Below, one piece after another: positions 16,364 through 25,747 of a DNA stretch of 40,620 nt. This DNA is from Glaciecola sp. (GTDB lineage Bacteria; Pseudomonadota; Gammaproteobacteria; Enterobacterales; Alteromonadaceae). The notes beneath the pieces are model-generated. The model saw only the letters and a list, made by a program, of their open reading frames with translations, did no database searches and was not told where the DNA came from. The stretch's first letter is position 1, and each line of letters starts with the position of its first letter. The position numbers and the translations under genes were made by a program. The DNA is taken from positions 1 to 40,620 of the forward strand of contig JALRKK010000069.1 in assembly GCA_023268935.1 (NCBI GenBank), read 5' to 3'.

Positions 16364-19300
16364 CTACTGCTCACTAGGTGTTGACTCAAGTACCTGATTC
16401 GATTCTGATTCGGAGCGAGTGCCCTGTGCGATCTGGTAAAATACATCCAATGCGTTATGTGCACCGCTGGTTGCTTCAATATAAAGGTTGGGACGATATT
16501 GATAGCGCAGCCCCCATTCGGCAATTTCTTCAAACACGCCAACTCGATATTCGACACTCAGTCGCTCATTAAGTTTACCGCTAACACCTATTTGGGTTTG
16601 ATCGCCAGCACCTTGAGTCGACAATTGTAAGTTGTCCACCCCTAATGAACTACCAAAGCGTGACAGCGCACTCTCGCTTTGCCCAAGCCCAAAACCGAGC
16701 AGGGCATTAGTAATGACCACAGATGAGTTTTCATCTGAGGCAGCACTGAGCCCTTTGCCGCGAATCAGGTAAGATAAAATATTGGGATTTTCAAATTCAG
16801 GTTCACTAAATAGCTCTGCGCGTAAATTCTGGCTTAAACCTTGAACTCTGAGCCCTGCAATGACGTCTTCGTTCATGGTTTTTGGGTTGCGAATGGCTTC
16901 TAGTGATATATATGGCAAACCAACCGGACCTGTAAAATTCAACACTCCGCGCCGCACCAATAAATCTTGACCATATGCTTGGTACAAACCATCAGTTAGG
17001 TTGAGATCCCCCAATACCGCTAAGTTTGTACCTTCAAGGCGTACGTTTAAGGCACCATGTAGAGATGTGGCAAAGTCAAACGCCTTTAATCGTACCTTTT
17101 GACGTTTAAGTGGGTCGATGATGGCATTGATATCAAGGTTAATGCCAAATGGCATACTGAATTTATCACTTTCCTCAAGGCTAAAGATCTGTTTTTGTGG
17201 CTGGGTGAATACAATGTCAGGGTGTGATTGAATATGTGACTCGGGCAGTTTATCCAGCTCAAGATTAAGTGCAGGTACTATGACCACACCGTTAATATTC
17301 AAATCATTATCGTACTGTCGTAACGCAATATTTGCTGAGGCCAACCCGGTAAAATCCTCAAACATAGGCACTAAGTCAGAGAATATTGCTAAATTCACTT
17401 CTTTCAACTGAGCATACACGGCTAGCGTATTTAGGAAGTCGATTTCAAGTCCAATTTGACCTAAATTTTGGCCGGTAATTTGCCCACGTGAACGCAGTTG
17501 AGCCGAACTGACAGGCTGCTCAATATCCCACTTTACGTCTCCCTTAATTTGAGCGTCTTCTAAAACAAATTGCAAAGTTGGAGTGAGTGCCCAAGTACTT
17601 GGTGATACGCGTAAATTGGTATTTGCTTTGAGTTGATTGCCATTCCATTGCAAGCGAGTTTCTAGCGCAACTGATGCATCGGTGTGAATTTGAATTGGTG
17701 TAGTTAAATATCCGTTTACCAGATAGAAAATTTGGGCCAGTTCAGTGTCATCCAAAATAATCTCTGCTCCTAAATCCATCTGTTCAAATACAATCGGATC
17801 AAGCCTAACGGATAATCTACCCACCCAATTATTTGAAGAATACAAATCCATCTGCACCGGAGAAAAAGTCAGAGTTTGATCACTCAACGCACTGCTAAAT
17901 GAGGCTAATTCCAGATTTTCCTCACCGTAACTCAGGTTGAGCTTGGGGATGTCTATTTTTATCGCATCATTAAATAGCTCAGCGGTCATGTCATGATGCA
18001 CTGATAGTGGCTTACCAAGTTCACCAGTGAGAGCGTGACGCAAGGAAAACGAATCTTGGGTAATTGAAATATCAGCCGTATAGGTATCGAGTAAAAAGTC
18101 TTGCAAATAATCTATAAGAGGAGTGCCCTGAATGCGCCATTGAAACAGATTACTTTGTTGGCTTAGAGCGAACTGCGTCGTAACAGTGAAGGTCAGACTC
18201 TCTTTAGCGTCGATTAGGAGGTTCAATGGTATGTGCGTATTGCCAAGGCTAACACCGCAATCTTGCGTGTTTAATTGAGTAAGACTTACCGATAGTGAAC
18301 AGTCAATATTGATTCCAGTAATCGCCAATCTATCTTTTTGAACTACGTGCTCTAATAACACATCAATCTCTGCTTTAGCTTGATAGCGATTGCCCTGTAT
18401 GTTCAAGATGCCTGGGGCAAGGTCAATCTGAATATCATTTATTTGTTCTACAAATCTACCCCAAGTCAGCGAGACATCGACAGGTATGGCTCTATCAGTC
18501 AAATCAACTCTTAAGTGCCCATTACTTATGAATTGGCCAGTAGTGTCAAATGCAATGGATGGCGAGAGCAGATAGCCATCTAATGCAAATACAAAACTTT
18601 CAATCGGCAGTGAAAGATCGTTGATGTATAAACTAAGATCCGCAAGCACATTATAGTCTGGCCCGAGAGTCGCGCTACCATTAAGCTCCCCATATCTGTT
18701 ACTGACAAAAATCGATTTTATGCTGAGTTGTTCAGTCAGTGCAAAGTGACCTTTAACCATACTCTCAGGTATAACGGTTGTTTGGTTTTGTACTACGGCA
18801 AGCGAACTAATAGAGAGTGCAATGTCTTCTGCCAATAGAGGCCAAACTAGTTCTGGCAGTGCGTTTTGCAGTTGCTCGGGGCTAAACTCGAAGTCAGTGG
18901 TTTTGGAGAGCGAAGTTTGATAATACTGAATGGCCTGGAAAATCGCTTCAATTCCTGTCTCTATTTGCTCAATAATTGCTTCTTTTGAGCTAAAGTCGAA
19001 CGATGGGGGCGGTGCTGCAGCTATCGATGAAATCGGTTGACTATCAGGTAGATAAACATGTAGTTCGTCACCTTGGATTTGCGTAGGATAAATTACAATG
19101 CCACTTTGTAGATTAATGTTAACCGGAGCAGACCAGTTTGCTAAGTTGATGGTGGTATTGTCCTCAAGTTTTAAATGGGCTGATTCAATAAACAGTTGTT
19201 CAAGGCAGATTTGCTTTTGCCACAGACATATGGGCGATAGCGAAACGTCTAGTTGCGTGATCTGTCCCGATAGGGCTGGATGTGTGACACGGATATTACG

Positions 19301-19525
19301 CCAGCGCATACCATGAAAAATCGTTCCATTAATCTCCTCAACGCGGACCCAATCTGTACGTTCAAGGGCTTGCTTAATCGCTAATGTACCTAAGTTTGAA
19401 TTAAGCAAACCAACCAATAAACTTAATGTTATAAGGGTTAAAGTAAATAGGGTCCAAAGCAAGCGTCGTAGCCAGCGCGAAGGAGAGGGATTGACCTGTT
19501 TTGCAACAGCATTGTCTGTCGTCAT
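16364..19525 (-). CDS. tamB: Translocation and assembly module subunit TamB
   Basis: About 1053 residues from ATG at 19525. The protein has one N-terminal transmembrane helix (RLLWTLFTLTLITLSLLVGLL, ~22-42) and then a very long beta-rich AsmA/DUF490-like body. It ends in the TamB domain (around NLRAELFSEPEFENPNILSYLIRGKG and the final ~150 residues). TamB spans the periplasm as a hydrophobic groove and, with TamA, takes part in outer-membrane protein assembly and phospholipid transport to the outer membrane. The frame is open 62 codons further upstream, but that part is the antisense-free overlap with tamA. The ATG overlaps the tamA stop as ATGA, implying translational coupling. Somewhat shorter than E. 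coli TamB (1259). Confidence 0.92.
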   Translation of the reverse strand: MTTDNAVAKQVNPSPSRWLRRLLWTLFTLTLITLSLLVGLLNSNLGTLAIKQALERTDWVRVEEINGTIFHGMRWRNIRVTHPALSGQITQLDVSLSPICLWQKQICLEQLFIESAHLKLEDNTTINLANWSAPVNINLQSGIVIYPTQIQGDELHVYLPDSQPISSIAAAPPPSFDFSSKEAIIEQIETGIEAIFQAIQYYQTSLSKTTDFEFSPEQLQNALPELVWPLLAEDIALSISSLAVVQNQTTVIPESMVKGHFALTEQLSIKSIFVSNRYGELNGSATLGPDYNVLADLSLYINDLSLPIESFVFALDGYLLSPSIAFDTTGQFISNGHLRVDLTDRAIPVDVSLTWGRFVEQINDIQIDLAPGILNIQGNRYQAKAEIDVLLEHVVQKDRLAITGINIDCSLSVSLTQLNTQDCGVSLGNTHIPLNLLIDAKESLTFTVTTQFALSQQSNLFQWRIQGTPLIDYLQDFLLDTYTADISITQDSFSLRHALTGELGKPLSVHHDMTAELFNDAIKIDIPKLNLSYGEENLELASFSSALSDQTLTFSPVQMDLYSSNNWVGRLSVRLDPIVFEQMDLGAEIILDDTELAQIFYLVNGYLTTPIQIHTDASVALETRLQWNGNQLKANTNLRVSPSTWALTPTLQFVLEDAQIKGDVKWDIEQPVSSAQLRSRGQITGQNLGQIGLEIDFLNTLAVYAQLKEVNLAIFSDLVPMFEDFTGLASANIALRQYDNDLNINGVVIVPALNLELDKLPESHIQSHPDIVFTQPQKQIFSLEESDKFSMPFGINLDINAIIDPLKRQKVRLKAFDFATSLHGALNVRLEGTNLAVLGDLNLTDGLYQAYGQDLLVRRGVLNFTGPVGLPYISLEAIRNPKTMNEDVIAGLRVQGLSQNLRAELFSEPEFENPNILSYLIRGKGLSAASDENSSVVITNALLGFGLGQSESALSRFGSSLGVDNLQLSTQGAGDQTQIGVSGKLNERLSVEYRVGVFEEIAEWGLRYQYRPNLYIEATSGAHNALDVFYQIAQGTRSESESNQVLESTPSEQ

Positions 19526-21267
19526 AATACCGGCCCCAACAAAATGTGCAGTCGCCAAGTAGACTCTGCAGTACTGCTGCCTCGAGCAGCATACAAACGC
19601 ACAGGGCCCAAGGGGGAGCGCCAAATCGCCCCCAATCCAACACTCGAGGCAGACAAGGATTGAGCATTGTAACTGATTTGAGCCGCATCGAAGAATCCGG
19701 CTATGCCCCATGAGTCATTAATTTGATATATGAGTTCTTGTTGGGTCGATACGCTTTGCTCGCCCCCAAGCAAAGCCCCACTTGCATCTCTAGGTGCGAT
19801 GTCTTTGTAGCCAAACCCACGAATGCTTTGGTCACCGCCCAAATAAAAGCGTTGTTCGCTCGGAGTCCGAGCAAAATCATCTGTGTCCATCCATCCTGCA
19901 CGCCAGATCCCGAGCCATGTCCAATCGCTTGATAATGGTCTTAACCATTTGGTTTGTGCAGTAAGACGATACACCGTAAAATCACTCAATAAACTATTTT
20001 GCGCAGTTTCTAGCGTTAGATCATGTCGCTCACCGGTTGACGGAAATAACATATCGTCGGTTTGTAAATAATGCAAACTCCCACCTAAGTACCATAATTT
20101 AGTGTTGGCATTCACATCCGCTTGGGTAAAGTCTGAGTAGGTGTACCGAGTAAATATACTGGCATGCCAATCGTTAAGGCGATCATGAAAATGACCGACT
20201 GGGAAAAATCGTGTTGCTCCTAAACTCAAGGATAAGGCTTCTCTGTCATTGAAGTCAGTTCGTTCAAGTCCGAGTTGATAGTTAATGTATTCGCGATTTG
20301 GATTAGCTAAGGGGACTTTATACGTCGCGCTGATTTGTTGCTCGGGAGCAGATACTTTGGAGGATAAGCGTATACTATGACCACTGTCATTTAATCTGGC
20401 GCGTTTCCATGCAACGGACGCGCGTGGACCGATATCGGTTGAGAAGCCGATACCGTATTCGACTTGGTGTTTGGGCTTTTCAGTTAAAGATGCGATGAGA
20501 TTAATTTTGCCATCACGTCGATTGGCCAGGTCTGGCCGGATTTGCACCGTTGCAAAATACCCCGAGCGATTTAAGGCACTGCGCATCTCGTTGATGCGTT
20601 CCAATGCATAGGGCTCGCCTAGCTCTAGCTCAATAATATTATTGAGTAAAGCTTGATTGATGGTGTTAGCAGGTAGTTCCAATGCATCGATGACATATCT
20701 ATCGCCAAACTCAAAACCATAGCGCAAGGTGATATCACGATTGTTTTGTGCGACGACAATCTGACTTTGACCCATTGCGATATCAAAATAGCCACGTGCA
20801 ATCGCTAGACTGTAAATATCATCTTTGAAGCCAGTATAAAGTTTTTGACTAAAGGGCTTGCCAACGTGTTGCGTCAATGCTTGATAGCGCTTGGCGATCA
20901 CTGGGTCGTCATGCAGTACTGAATCAGTCTCTACATTGATGGCAACAAGCTTAGCGCGTTCACCTATCAGCACACTTGCTGACCAATCATTACACTGCGT
21001 CAAACTGACCCTCTCCAGCGTAATAAATTGAGTATCGAAATACCCAAACGCATGAAACGAATCGAGCAATAAAGTGCCTAAAGACTGACGCTGTTGGGCA
21101 AGTTCGAGAGGGCTGATCGACTCACAATCAGCGAAGCCCGAGTAGGTCTTTAACGCGATATCAATGTTGTTTTTAATCTCTGATGGAGGGGGTTTTAGCC
21201 ATTGTATATTGACTTGAGCTACTGCTAGCGAAGTCAAAAAAAGGCAACTCCACGCCCAGAATTTCAT
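19522..21267 (-). CDS. tamA: Translocation and assembly module subunit TamA (Omp85 family)
   Basis: 581 residues (E. coli 577). It has a signal peptide (MKFWAWSCLFLTSLAVAQ), three POTRA domains (~20-265) and a 16-strand Omp85 barrel (~275-581). The lid-loop/L6 motif is visible as GGDQSIRGFGYKDIAPRD (~476-493), corresponding to the conserved RGF/RGY. The C-terminal strand ends in LHILLGPVL. It sits in the outer membrane and works with TamB. GGAG 9 bases upstream of the ATG lies inside the last codons of the serine hydrolase gene, 4 bases away, and its stop overlaps tamB. This is a tight operon. Confidence 0.93.
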   Translation of the reverse strand: MKFWAWSCLFLTSLAVAQVNIQWLKPPPSEIKNNIDIALKTYSGFADCESISPLELAQQRQSLGTLLLDSFHAFGYFDTQFITLERVSLTQCNDWSASVLIGERAKLVAINVETDSVLHDDPVIAKRYQALTQHVGKPFSQKLYTGFKDDIYSLAIARGYFDIAMGQSQIVVAQNNRDITLRYGFEFGDRYVIDALELPANTINQALLNNIIELELGEPYALERINEMRSALNRSGYFATVQIRPDLANRRDGKINLIASLTEKPKHQVEYGIGFSTDIGPRASVAWKRARLNDSGHSIRLSSKVSAPEQQISATYKVPLANPNREYINYQLGLERTDFNDREALSLSLGATRFFPVGHFHDRLNDWHASIFTRYTYSDFTQADVNANTKLWYLGGSLHYLQTDDMLFPSTGERHDLTLETAQNSLLSDFTVYRLTAQTKWLRPLSSDWTWLGIWRAGWMDTDDFARTPSEQRFYLGGDQSIRGFGYKDIAPRDASGALLGGEQSVSTQQELIYQINDSWGIAGFFDAAQISYNAQSLSASSVGLGAIWRSPLGPVRLYAARGSSTAESTWRLHILLGPVL

Positions 21268-21271
21268 ATTC

Positions 21272-22915
21272 TTACTCCGTGTCGTTCATCACTAGTTTGA
21301 TAAACGTCATGTCGCGCCAATTATGATCGTCTTCGGTTTCGTTTTGAAAAGGGTGTAGCGTAAACTGCATAACTTCTTGTTTGGGGTTTACGACAAAGTG
21401 TACAAAGGCATCAGATGCCGCGTTTTGATTGTCCCAACGTACGACCCAAGAGTGATCTGCAAAAGGCTCTAGCTTGCCAGTGAGGGTAGCCATTCGATCA
21501 GATACTAGACGAATGGTATTTTGCTCAGCAAACACTCGCATAGTGCCGTACCATTCACTTTGGTATTCACCAAAATAAGCAGACGCTGCTAGGTTGACTT
21601 TCCCGCTACCTTCTGGTTTTTCACCATATCGCTCGAGCCATCGTGCTTCGGCTTTGGCTTGCCGCTCAACATAATAATCTACCCAATCCATCGGTGGCGC
21701 CTCAGGCATCACTGATTTAATGATACTTTGCATAATGGATGAACGCACACCATAATTGGAGCCATTATTGAGCACGACTACGCCGAGTTCAAACTCCGGA
21801 ATTAAGGCTACATAGGCCTGATATCCAGAAAGTGTTCCGGTGTGAGACAGCATCTCATAGCCGTAGATATTTTCTTTGCGCCAGCCAATGCCATAAGCTC
21901 TAAAATGGGTTTTGTGCAGGTTGCGAGCGGTGCTTGAAACATTTAATAAGGTGTGAGAGCGCCACATATTGGCTAATGCTTTGCTACTGAATATCGTTTC
22001 GCCGTTTGGGGCTTTGGCATCGTTTAACAGCGCCTCGATCCACTTGAGCATCCCATCAACATGGCACACCAAACCGCCTGCGGCGGCGGACATCAGCTCT
22101 TTACCTTGAATTTCGTTGCGTGGAATGGGATAAATCCCACGTTTGTCATTATGACCATACCCCTTAGCTACATTGTTTAGAGCATTTAATGGCATATCGC
22201 CAGCATAACAGTCCATGTCTAGAGGTTGAAAAATACGCTCGTCAATAAATTGCGCCCACGGCATTTGGGCTACCTTTGCCACGATTTCAGCTGCGGCAAT
22301 ATACAGTACATTTGAATAACTATAGGTTTGTCTAAAGGAAAAACGCGGGGTTAAATAACGCAAATTATGAATGACTTCACTGCGAGTGAATCCAGACGGT
22401 TCAGGCCAAATCATCGCATCCCCAGCACCGTCATCAAGGCCACTGCGATGAGTGAGCAAATCAATGATACGAAACTCTCGAGTGACATGCGGGTCATACA
22501 GCCGAAAATCTGGCAAGTGATCTATCACGCGGTCATCCCATGCTAATTTGCCTTCATCCACCAAAATCGCGACTGACGCTGCGGTAAACGCTTTTGAAGT
22601 GGACGCCAAGCGAAAGTAAGTAAACGGATTGACCTGTAATTCATTGCCTAAGTCGCGATGGCCATAACCTTGGGCATGCACGATTTGTCCTTGGTAACTA
22701 ATGCCAACGGCAACTCCTGGGGTGTGAAACGTTTGTAGTGCTTTATCAACAACTCTTCTGAGTGAATCAGGGGTAATAAGCTCTGGGTTAGGGTTTGGGT
22801 GAATAGATTTGATTTGTGTTGCCAAGTTAAGGCTTGGCTGTGCCTCTTGAGCAGTGGCGGCAAAACCACATAACAAACCTAAAGAAACCAATCCAAATGA
22901 CCAACAACCCAACAT
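21272..22915 (-). CDS. Exported serine hydrolase, class C beta-lactamase / penicillin-binding-like family
   Basis: 547 residues. A signal peptide spans ~1-25 (SLGLLCGFAATAQEA). Catalytic motifs of the beta-lactamase-related family: SxxK as STSK (Ser105-Lys108), YxN as YSN (Tyr200-Asn202), and HTG in LSHTGTLSGYQAYV (the KTG equivalent). A C-terminal DUF3471-type beta domain probably occupies the last ~110 residues. Such enzymes are periplasmic esterases, D-aminopeptidases or peptidases; true beta-lactamase activity cannot be assumed. It lies 4 bases before tamA and so is the lead gene of the tam operon here. Its GAGGG ribosome-binding site lies in one arm of an inverted repeat. Confidence 0.88.
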   Translation of the reverse strand: MLGCWSFGLVSLGLLCGFAATAQEAQPSLNLATQIKSIHPNPNPELITPDSLRRVVDKALQTFHTPGVAVGISYQGQIVHAQGYGHRDLGNELQVNPFTYFRLASTSKAFTAASVAILVDEGKLAWDDRVIDHLPDFRLYDPHVTREFRIIDLLTHRSGLDDGAGDAMIWPEPSGFTRSEVIHNLRYLTPRFSFRQTYSYSNVLYIAAAEIVAKVAQMPWAQFIDERIFQPLDMDCYAGDMPLNALNNVAKGYGHNDKRGIYPIPRNEIQGKELMSAAAGGLVCHVDGMLKWIEALLNDAKAPNGETIFSSKALANMWRSHTLLNVSSTARNLHKTHFRAYGIGWRKENIYGYEMLSHTGTLSGYQAYVALIPEFELGVVVLNNGSNYGVRSSIMQSIIKSVMPEAPPMDWVDYYVERQAKAEARWLERYGEKPEGSGKVNLAASAYFGEYQSEWYGTMRVFAEQNTIRLVSDRMATLTGKLEPFADHSWVVRWDNQNAASDAFVHFVVNPKQEVMQFTLHPFQNETEDDHNWRDMTFIKLVMNDTE

Positions 22916-22917
22916 AA

Positions 22918-22960
22918 TATCCCTCTACTCATTCTGTGTTTATAGAGTACTAGAGGGATA
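22918..22960 (-). promoter_or_regulatory. Inverted repeat carrying the serine hydrolase ribosome-binding site
   Basis: Read on the minus strand, TATCCCTCTA (22960-22951) pairs perfectly with TAGAGGGATA (22927-22918) across 23 bases; the start codon is at 22915-22913. The GAGGG Shine-Dalgarno lies in the 3' arm. If transcription begins upstream the hairpin would mask it. A TATAAA within the loop (minus strand) raises the alternative that this is an operator around a -10. Confidence 0.55.
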
Positions 22961-22996
22961 CTGAAATGCCAATGAATATACGCTCAAATAATGGGA

Positions 22997-23878
22997 TTAA
23001 TGTGTAACGAAACCCAATTTGTCGAGCAGTCCTTTGCGTTTCGTAGTTATAAGGAGCAATGCGCCGAGATACATGGATACTCCATAAACCCCACCAGCAA
23101 TAGCGTATTGCGAATTACTTAAAAATGTCACCGCAATTAAAATAGCCATTGTGGCATTCTGAGTACCGACCTCAATGCCCAGAGTCACCGCATCGTGAAC
23201 CTTGAGTTTGCCAAATTTTGCCAGTAACACACCGGCTAGGGTAGCAATCAAATTGAGTGATAGCGTAAAGATAAAGATCGTAGGGAAAGACTCCATGAGC
23301 ATTTCACGTTCGTCATAGGCAATTTTAGCGATCATGGAAAATAAGAAAAAAGTTGATAAATGTCTAAAAAATCCCTCAGAACGTTGAGCAAACTTTTTGG
23401 CGAAACGTCGGATAGTCATACCAATGGCAATGGGAACTAATGAAATGACAAGCAGGCTTAATGAGGTTTTGATCAATGAAAACTGCTCATCTGGTGTATC
23501 AGAAAAAAGACTGATCCCCCATTTGATGATCAATGGTGTCGTGATAATACAAAACACAGTTGCAATGGCTGTTAACGATACGGATAACGCGAGATTGGCA
23601 CGTGCAATATGCGCCAATAGATTCGACGATGTGCCACCTGGGCACGCCGCCAAAATCATAATCCCTACTGCGATATGCGCGGGTACCGCAAATATGTAGA
23701 TAAGCCCAATCGCTAAAACCGGTAGAACGATTAGTTGTCCGAACAAACCTAAAAATACCGCTTTTGGCGTTTGCAATAATCGTCTGAAGTCACTTACAGT
23801 GAGAGATAGTCCCATCCCAAACATAATGACAGCAAGAGACAAAGGCAGTAACACTTGGGTAAAAAAAGAAGCTTCCAT
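22997..23878 (-). CDS. Bile acid:sodium symporter (BASS) family transporter
   Basis: About 293 residues, 9-10 transmembrane helices and almost no soluble part. Family motifs: FGMGLSLTVSDF early, ACPGGTSSNLLAHIARAN in the middle (CPGG..SN, discontinuous helix and sodium site), and EVGTQNATMAILIA late. It is predicted to cotransport an organic anion with sodium across the inner membrane. ATG at 23878 is chosen because AGGA lies 6-10 bases upstream and it follows the SDR stop; the frame extends to 23956 but would overlap the SDR gene by 70 bases. The position at the end of an acyl-CoA dehydrogenase/SDR operon suggests the substrate may be a carboxylate or sterol-like compound. That is inference. 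Confidence 0.88.
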   Translation of the reverse strand: MEASFFTQVLLPLSLAVIMFGMGLSLTVSDFRRLLQTPKAVFLGLFGQLIVLPVLAIGLIYIFAVPAHIAVGIMILAACPGGTSSNLLAHIARANLALSVSLTAIATVFCIITTPLIIKWGISLFSDTPDEQFSLIKTSLSLLVISLVPIAIGMTIRRFAKKFAQRSEGFFRHLSTFFLFSMIAKIAYDEREMLMESFPTIFIFTLSLNLIATLAGVLLAKFGKLKVHDAVTLGIEVGTQNATMAILIAVTFLSNSQYAIAGGVYGVSMYLGALLLITTKRKGLLDKLGFVTH

Positions 23879-23886
23879 GGTCGTTC

Positions 23887-24633
23887 CTAACTCATTTTCT
23901 TGAGAATGGATTTGGGTGCAATACGCAAAATATACTGCAACCACGCCCACGGCCAAGCGGGCACAAAATAGCTTTCCCCTTCTTTCTCTATTGCTTTGAC
24001 CATGGCTTTACACCCCGTTTCGGTATCCACGATAAAGGGGACTTTTTTGACTTTCTCGTTGATTTCCGAGCGAATGAAGCCTGGATGGATAGCGGTTATT
24101 TTGATTGGGGTGTTCATTACATCAATTGCCAGCCCTAGCGTCATGGATGTCAGCGCTGCCTTGGTTGCGGCATATACGGTTAACGCTCGACGATAGGGGC
24201 TGACTGCACTCACGGATGAAATAGTCACCAGATGTCCGGTATTGCGCTGCCGAAATAGCTCCATTGCTGCTTCCATCTGCGCTAATGCCGAAACAAAATT
24301 GGTCGTTGCGGTCTGCTTGTTGGCATAAAAATACCCAGTCCCAATTGAAGCGCCTTTGCCCATCCCGGCATTGACAATGATCCGATCAAGCCCGCCCATC
24401 TCATCATCAAATTCTTTAAATACTTTAAACACATCGTCGTGTTCGTTAACATCTAACGCTTTGCAAACCACCTTAATATTGGGATTGATGTGATTAAGTT
24501 CGGCTTTGAGTTCATCTAATCTTTCCACCCGACGAGCGCATAATGCAAGGTTTCTCCCCATCTTGGCAAATTCGATGGCCATGCCATAGCCCAACCCTGA
24601 ACTGGCTCCGGTGATTAAAATATTCTGTCGCAT
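23887..24633 (-). CDS. Short-chain dehydrogenase/reductase
   Basis: 248 residues, classical SDR. TGASSGLG (8-15) is the dinucleotide-binding loop, NAG (88-90) stabilises the sheet, and the catalytic set is Ser140/Ser142, Tyr154 and Lys158 (YAATK). Arg34/Arg35 after the second strand suggest NADP(H) preference. AGGAAG precedes the ATG. It lies 31 bases after the phosphotransferase gene and 8 bases before the BASS transporter start, all leftward. Likely oxidises or reduces a hydroxyl/keto intermediate of the same pathway as the neighbouring acyl-CoA dehydrogenase. The substrate is unknown. Confidence 0.9.
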   Translation of the reverse strand: MRQNILITGASSGLGYGMAIEFAKMGRNLALCARRVERLDELKAELNHINPNIKVVCKALDVNEHDDVFKVFKEFDDEMGGLDRIIVNAGMGKGASIGTGYFYANKQTATTNFVSALAQMEAAMELFRQRNTGHLVTISSVSAVSPYRRALTVYAATKAALTSMTLGLAIDVMNTPIKITAIHPGFIRSEINEKVKKVPFIVDTETGCKAMVKAIEKEGESYFVPAWPWAWLQYILRIAPKSILKKMS

Positions 24634-24664
24634 GGTGCTTCCTTTTTTGTTGTTTTATGCATGC

Positions 24665-25747
24665 TTATTGCGCTGATATACCGTGTCGATTGATCAATTG
24701 GCGGCAACGATGTTGTAAATAATGGTTATAAAACCACAAATGTCGAAACGACTTGTTCCGCGTTTGCTTGTGGTGATAGCGATAATAAATTTGCTGTACA
24801 ATCGCAGCTAACCGAAACAAACCGTACACTTGATAAAATGTCATATTGGATACATCTGCGCCGGTTTTCTCTGCATAATGTTCGATGACTTCTTGCCGAG
24901 TTAGCATGCCCGGCAGATGAGTAGGTTGACGGCGAGTTCCTTGCGCGACGCGGTCATCACCCGCCTCTACCCAATAAGCCAACGAATTACCCAGATCCAT
25001 TAGGGGATCCCCTAAGGTTGCAAGTTCCCAATCTAGGACGCCAATAATGCGTGTCGGGTCGTCTAAATCCAAAACCAAGTTATCAAAGCGGAAATCATTA
25101 TGGGTGAGACAAATGGTTTCGGTTGTCGGCATATTCTCGACCAGCCACTCGCGGATCCCTTTTGCTGACGGGACTTGCCATGTTTTGGCTTGCACATAGC
25201 GCTCGCTCCAGCCATGAATTTGGCGCGAAACGTAGCCACTTCCCTTAGCAATGTCATTTAAGCCTGCACTAACGTAATCCACCTTATGTAATGCAATAAG
25301 TGTATCAATCGCGTTCAGACAAAGTTTCTCAATCTGATCGCGCGACAAATCCAGACCTCTAGGTAAATTCGCTCTTGGAATGATGCCGTTGAGCTTTTGC
25401 ATGATATAAAAATCACTGCCTATCACCGCATCATCCTGACACACACCGAGCATTTGTGGGACAAATGGGAATACCTCTGCCAGGGCTTTTTGCAAGCGAT
25501 ATTCACGCGCCATGTCGTGGGCGCCTTTCGCCTTTCGCCCAGCAGGGGCTCGGCGCAAAATCACTTCGCACTCAGCATATCTCAAGCAATACGTCCAATT
25601 CGAGGCGCCGCCGCTATATTGAGTGACCTCCGGAGCAGTATCGGGCAAATCTAATTGCGCTTGCAACCATGGTTGCAACGAATCAATGGGCAGTTCCTCT
25701 CCACGTCTCACAGAACGGGCACGGTCTTGCCATTGGGCATGACTCAT
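24665..25747 (-). CDS. Phosphotransferase family protein (APH / ACAD10-11 N-domain-like kinase)
   Basis: 360 residues with an aminoglycoside-phosphotransferase/choline-kinase fold. The ATP loop is around YSGGASNWTYCLRYA (44-58). The catalytic loop is HNDFRFDN (His216, Asp218, Asn223), followed by the metal-binding LDWELATLGDP (Asp239). The closest known relatives are the kinase domains of ACAD10/ACAD11, which phosphorylate 4-hydroxyacyl-CoA so that the partner acyl-CoA dehydrogenase can eliminate phosphate. Here kinase and dehydrogenase are separate genes overlapping by ATGA, which supports that two-step role. It is not likely an antibiotic-resistance gene. Cytoplasmic. Confidence 0.85.
   Translation of the reverse strand: MSHAQWQDRARSVRRGEELPIDSLQPWLQAQLDLPDTAPEVTQYSGGASNWTYCLRYAECEVILRRAPAGRKAKGAHDMAREYRLQKALAEVFPFVPQMLGVCQDDAVIGSDFYIMQKLNGIIPRANLPRGLDLSRDQIEKLCLNAIDTLIALHKVDYVSAGLNDIAKGSGYVSRQIHGWSERYVQAKTWQVPSAKGIREWLVENMPTTETICLTHNDFRFDNLVLDLDDPTRIIGVLDWELATLGDPLMDLGNSLAYWVEAGDDRVAQGTRRQPTHLPGMLTRQEVIEHYAEKTGADVSNMTFYQVYGLFRLAAIVQQIYYRYHHKQTRNKSFRHLWFYNHYLQHRCRQLINRHGISAQ

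Noticed and set aside
21272-22915. Class C beta-lactamase resistance gene.
   Set aside because: SxxK and YxN are present but the family is broad; operon position with tamA and the long C-terminal domain favour a housekeeping hydrolase.
24665-25747. Aminoglycoside resistance kinase.
   Set aside because: The fold is shared, but the overlap with an acyl-CoA dehydrogenase gene points to the ACAD10/11-type kinase role.
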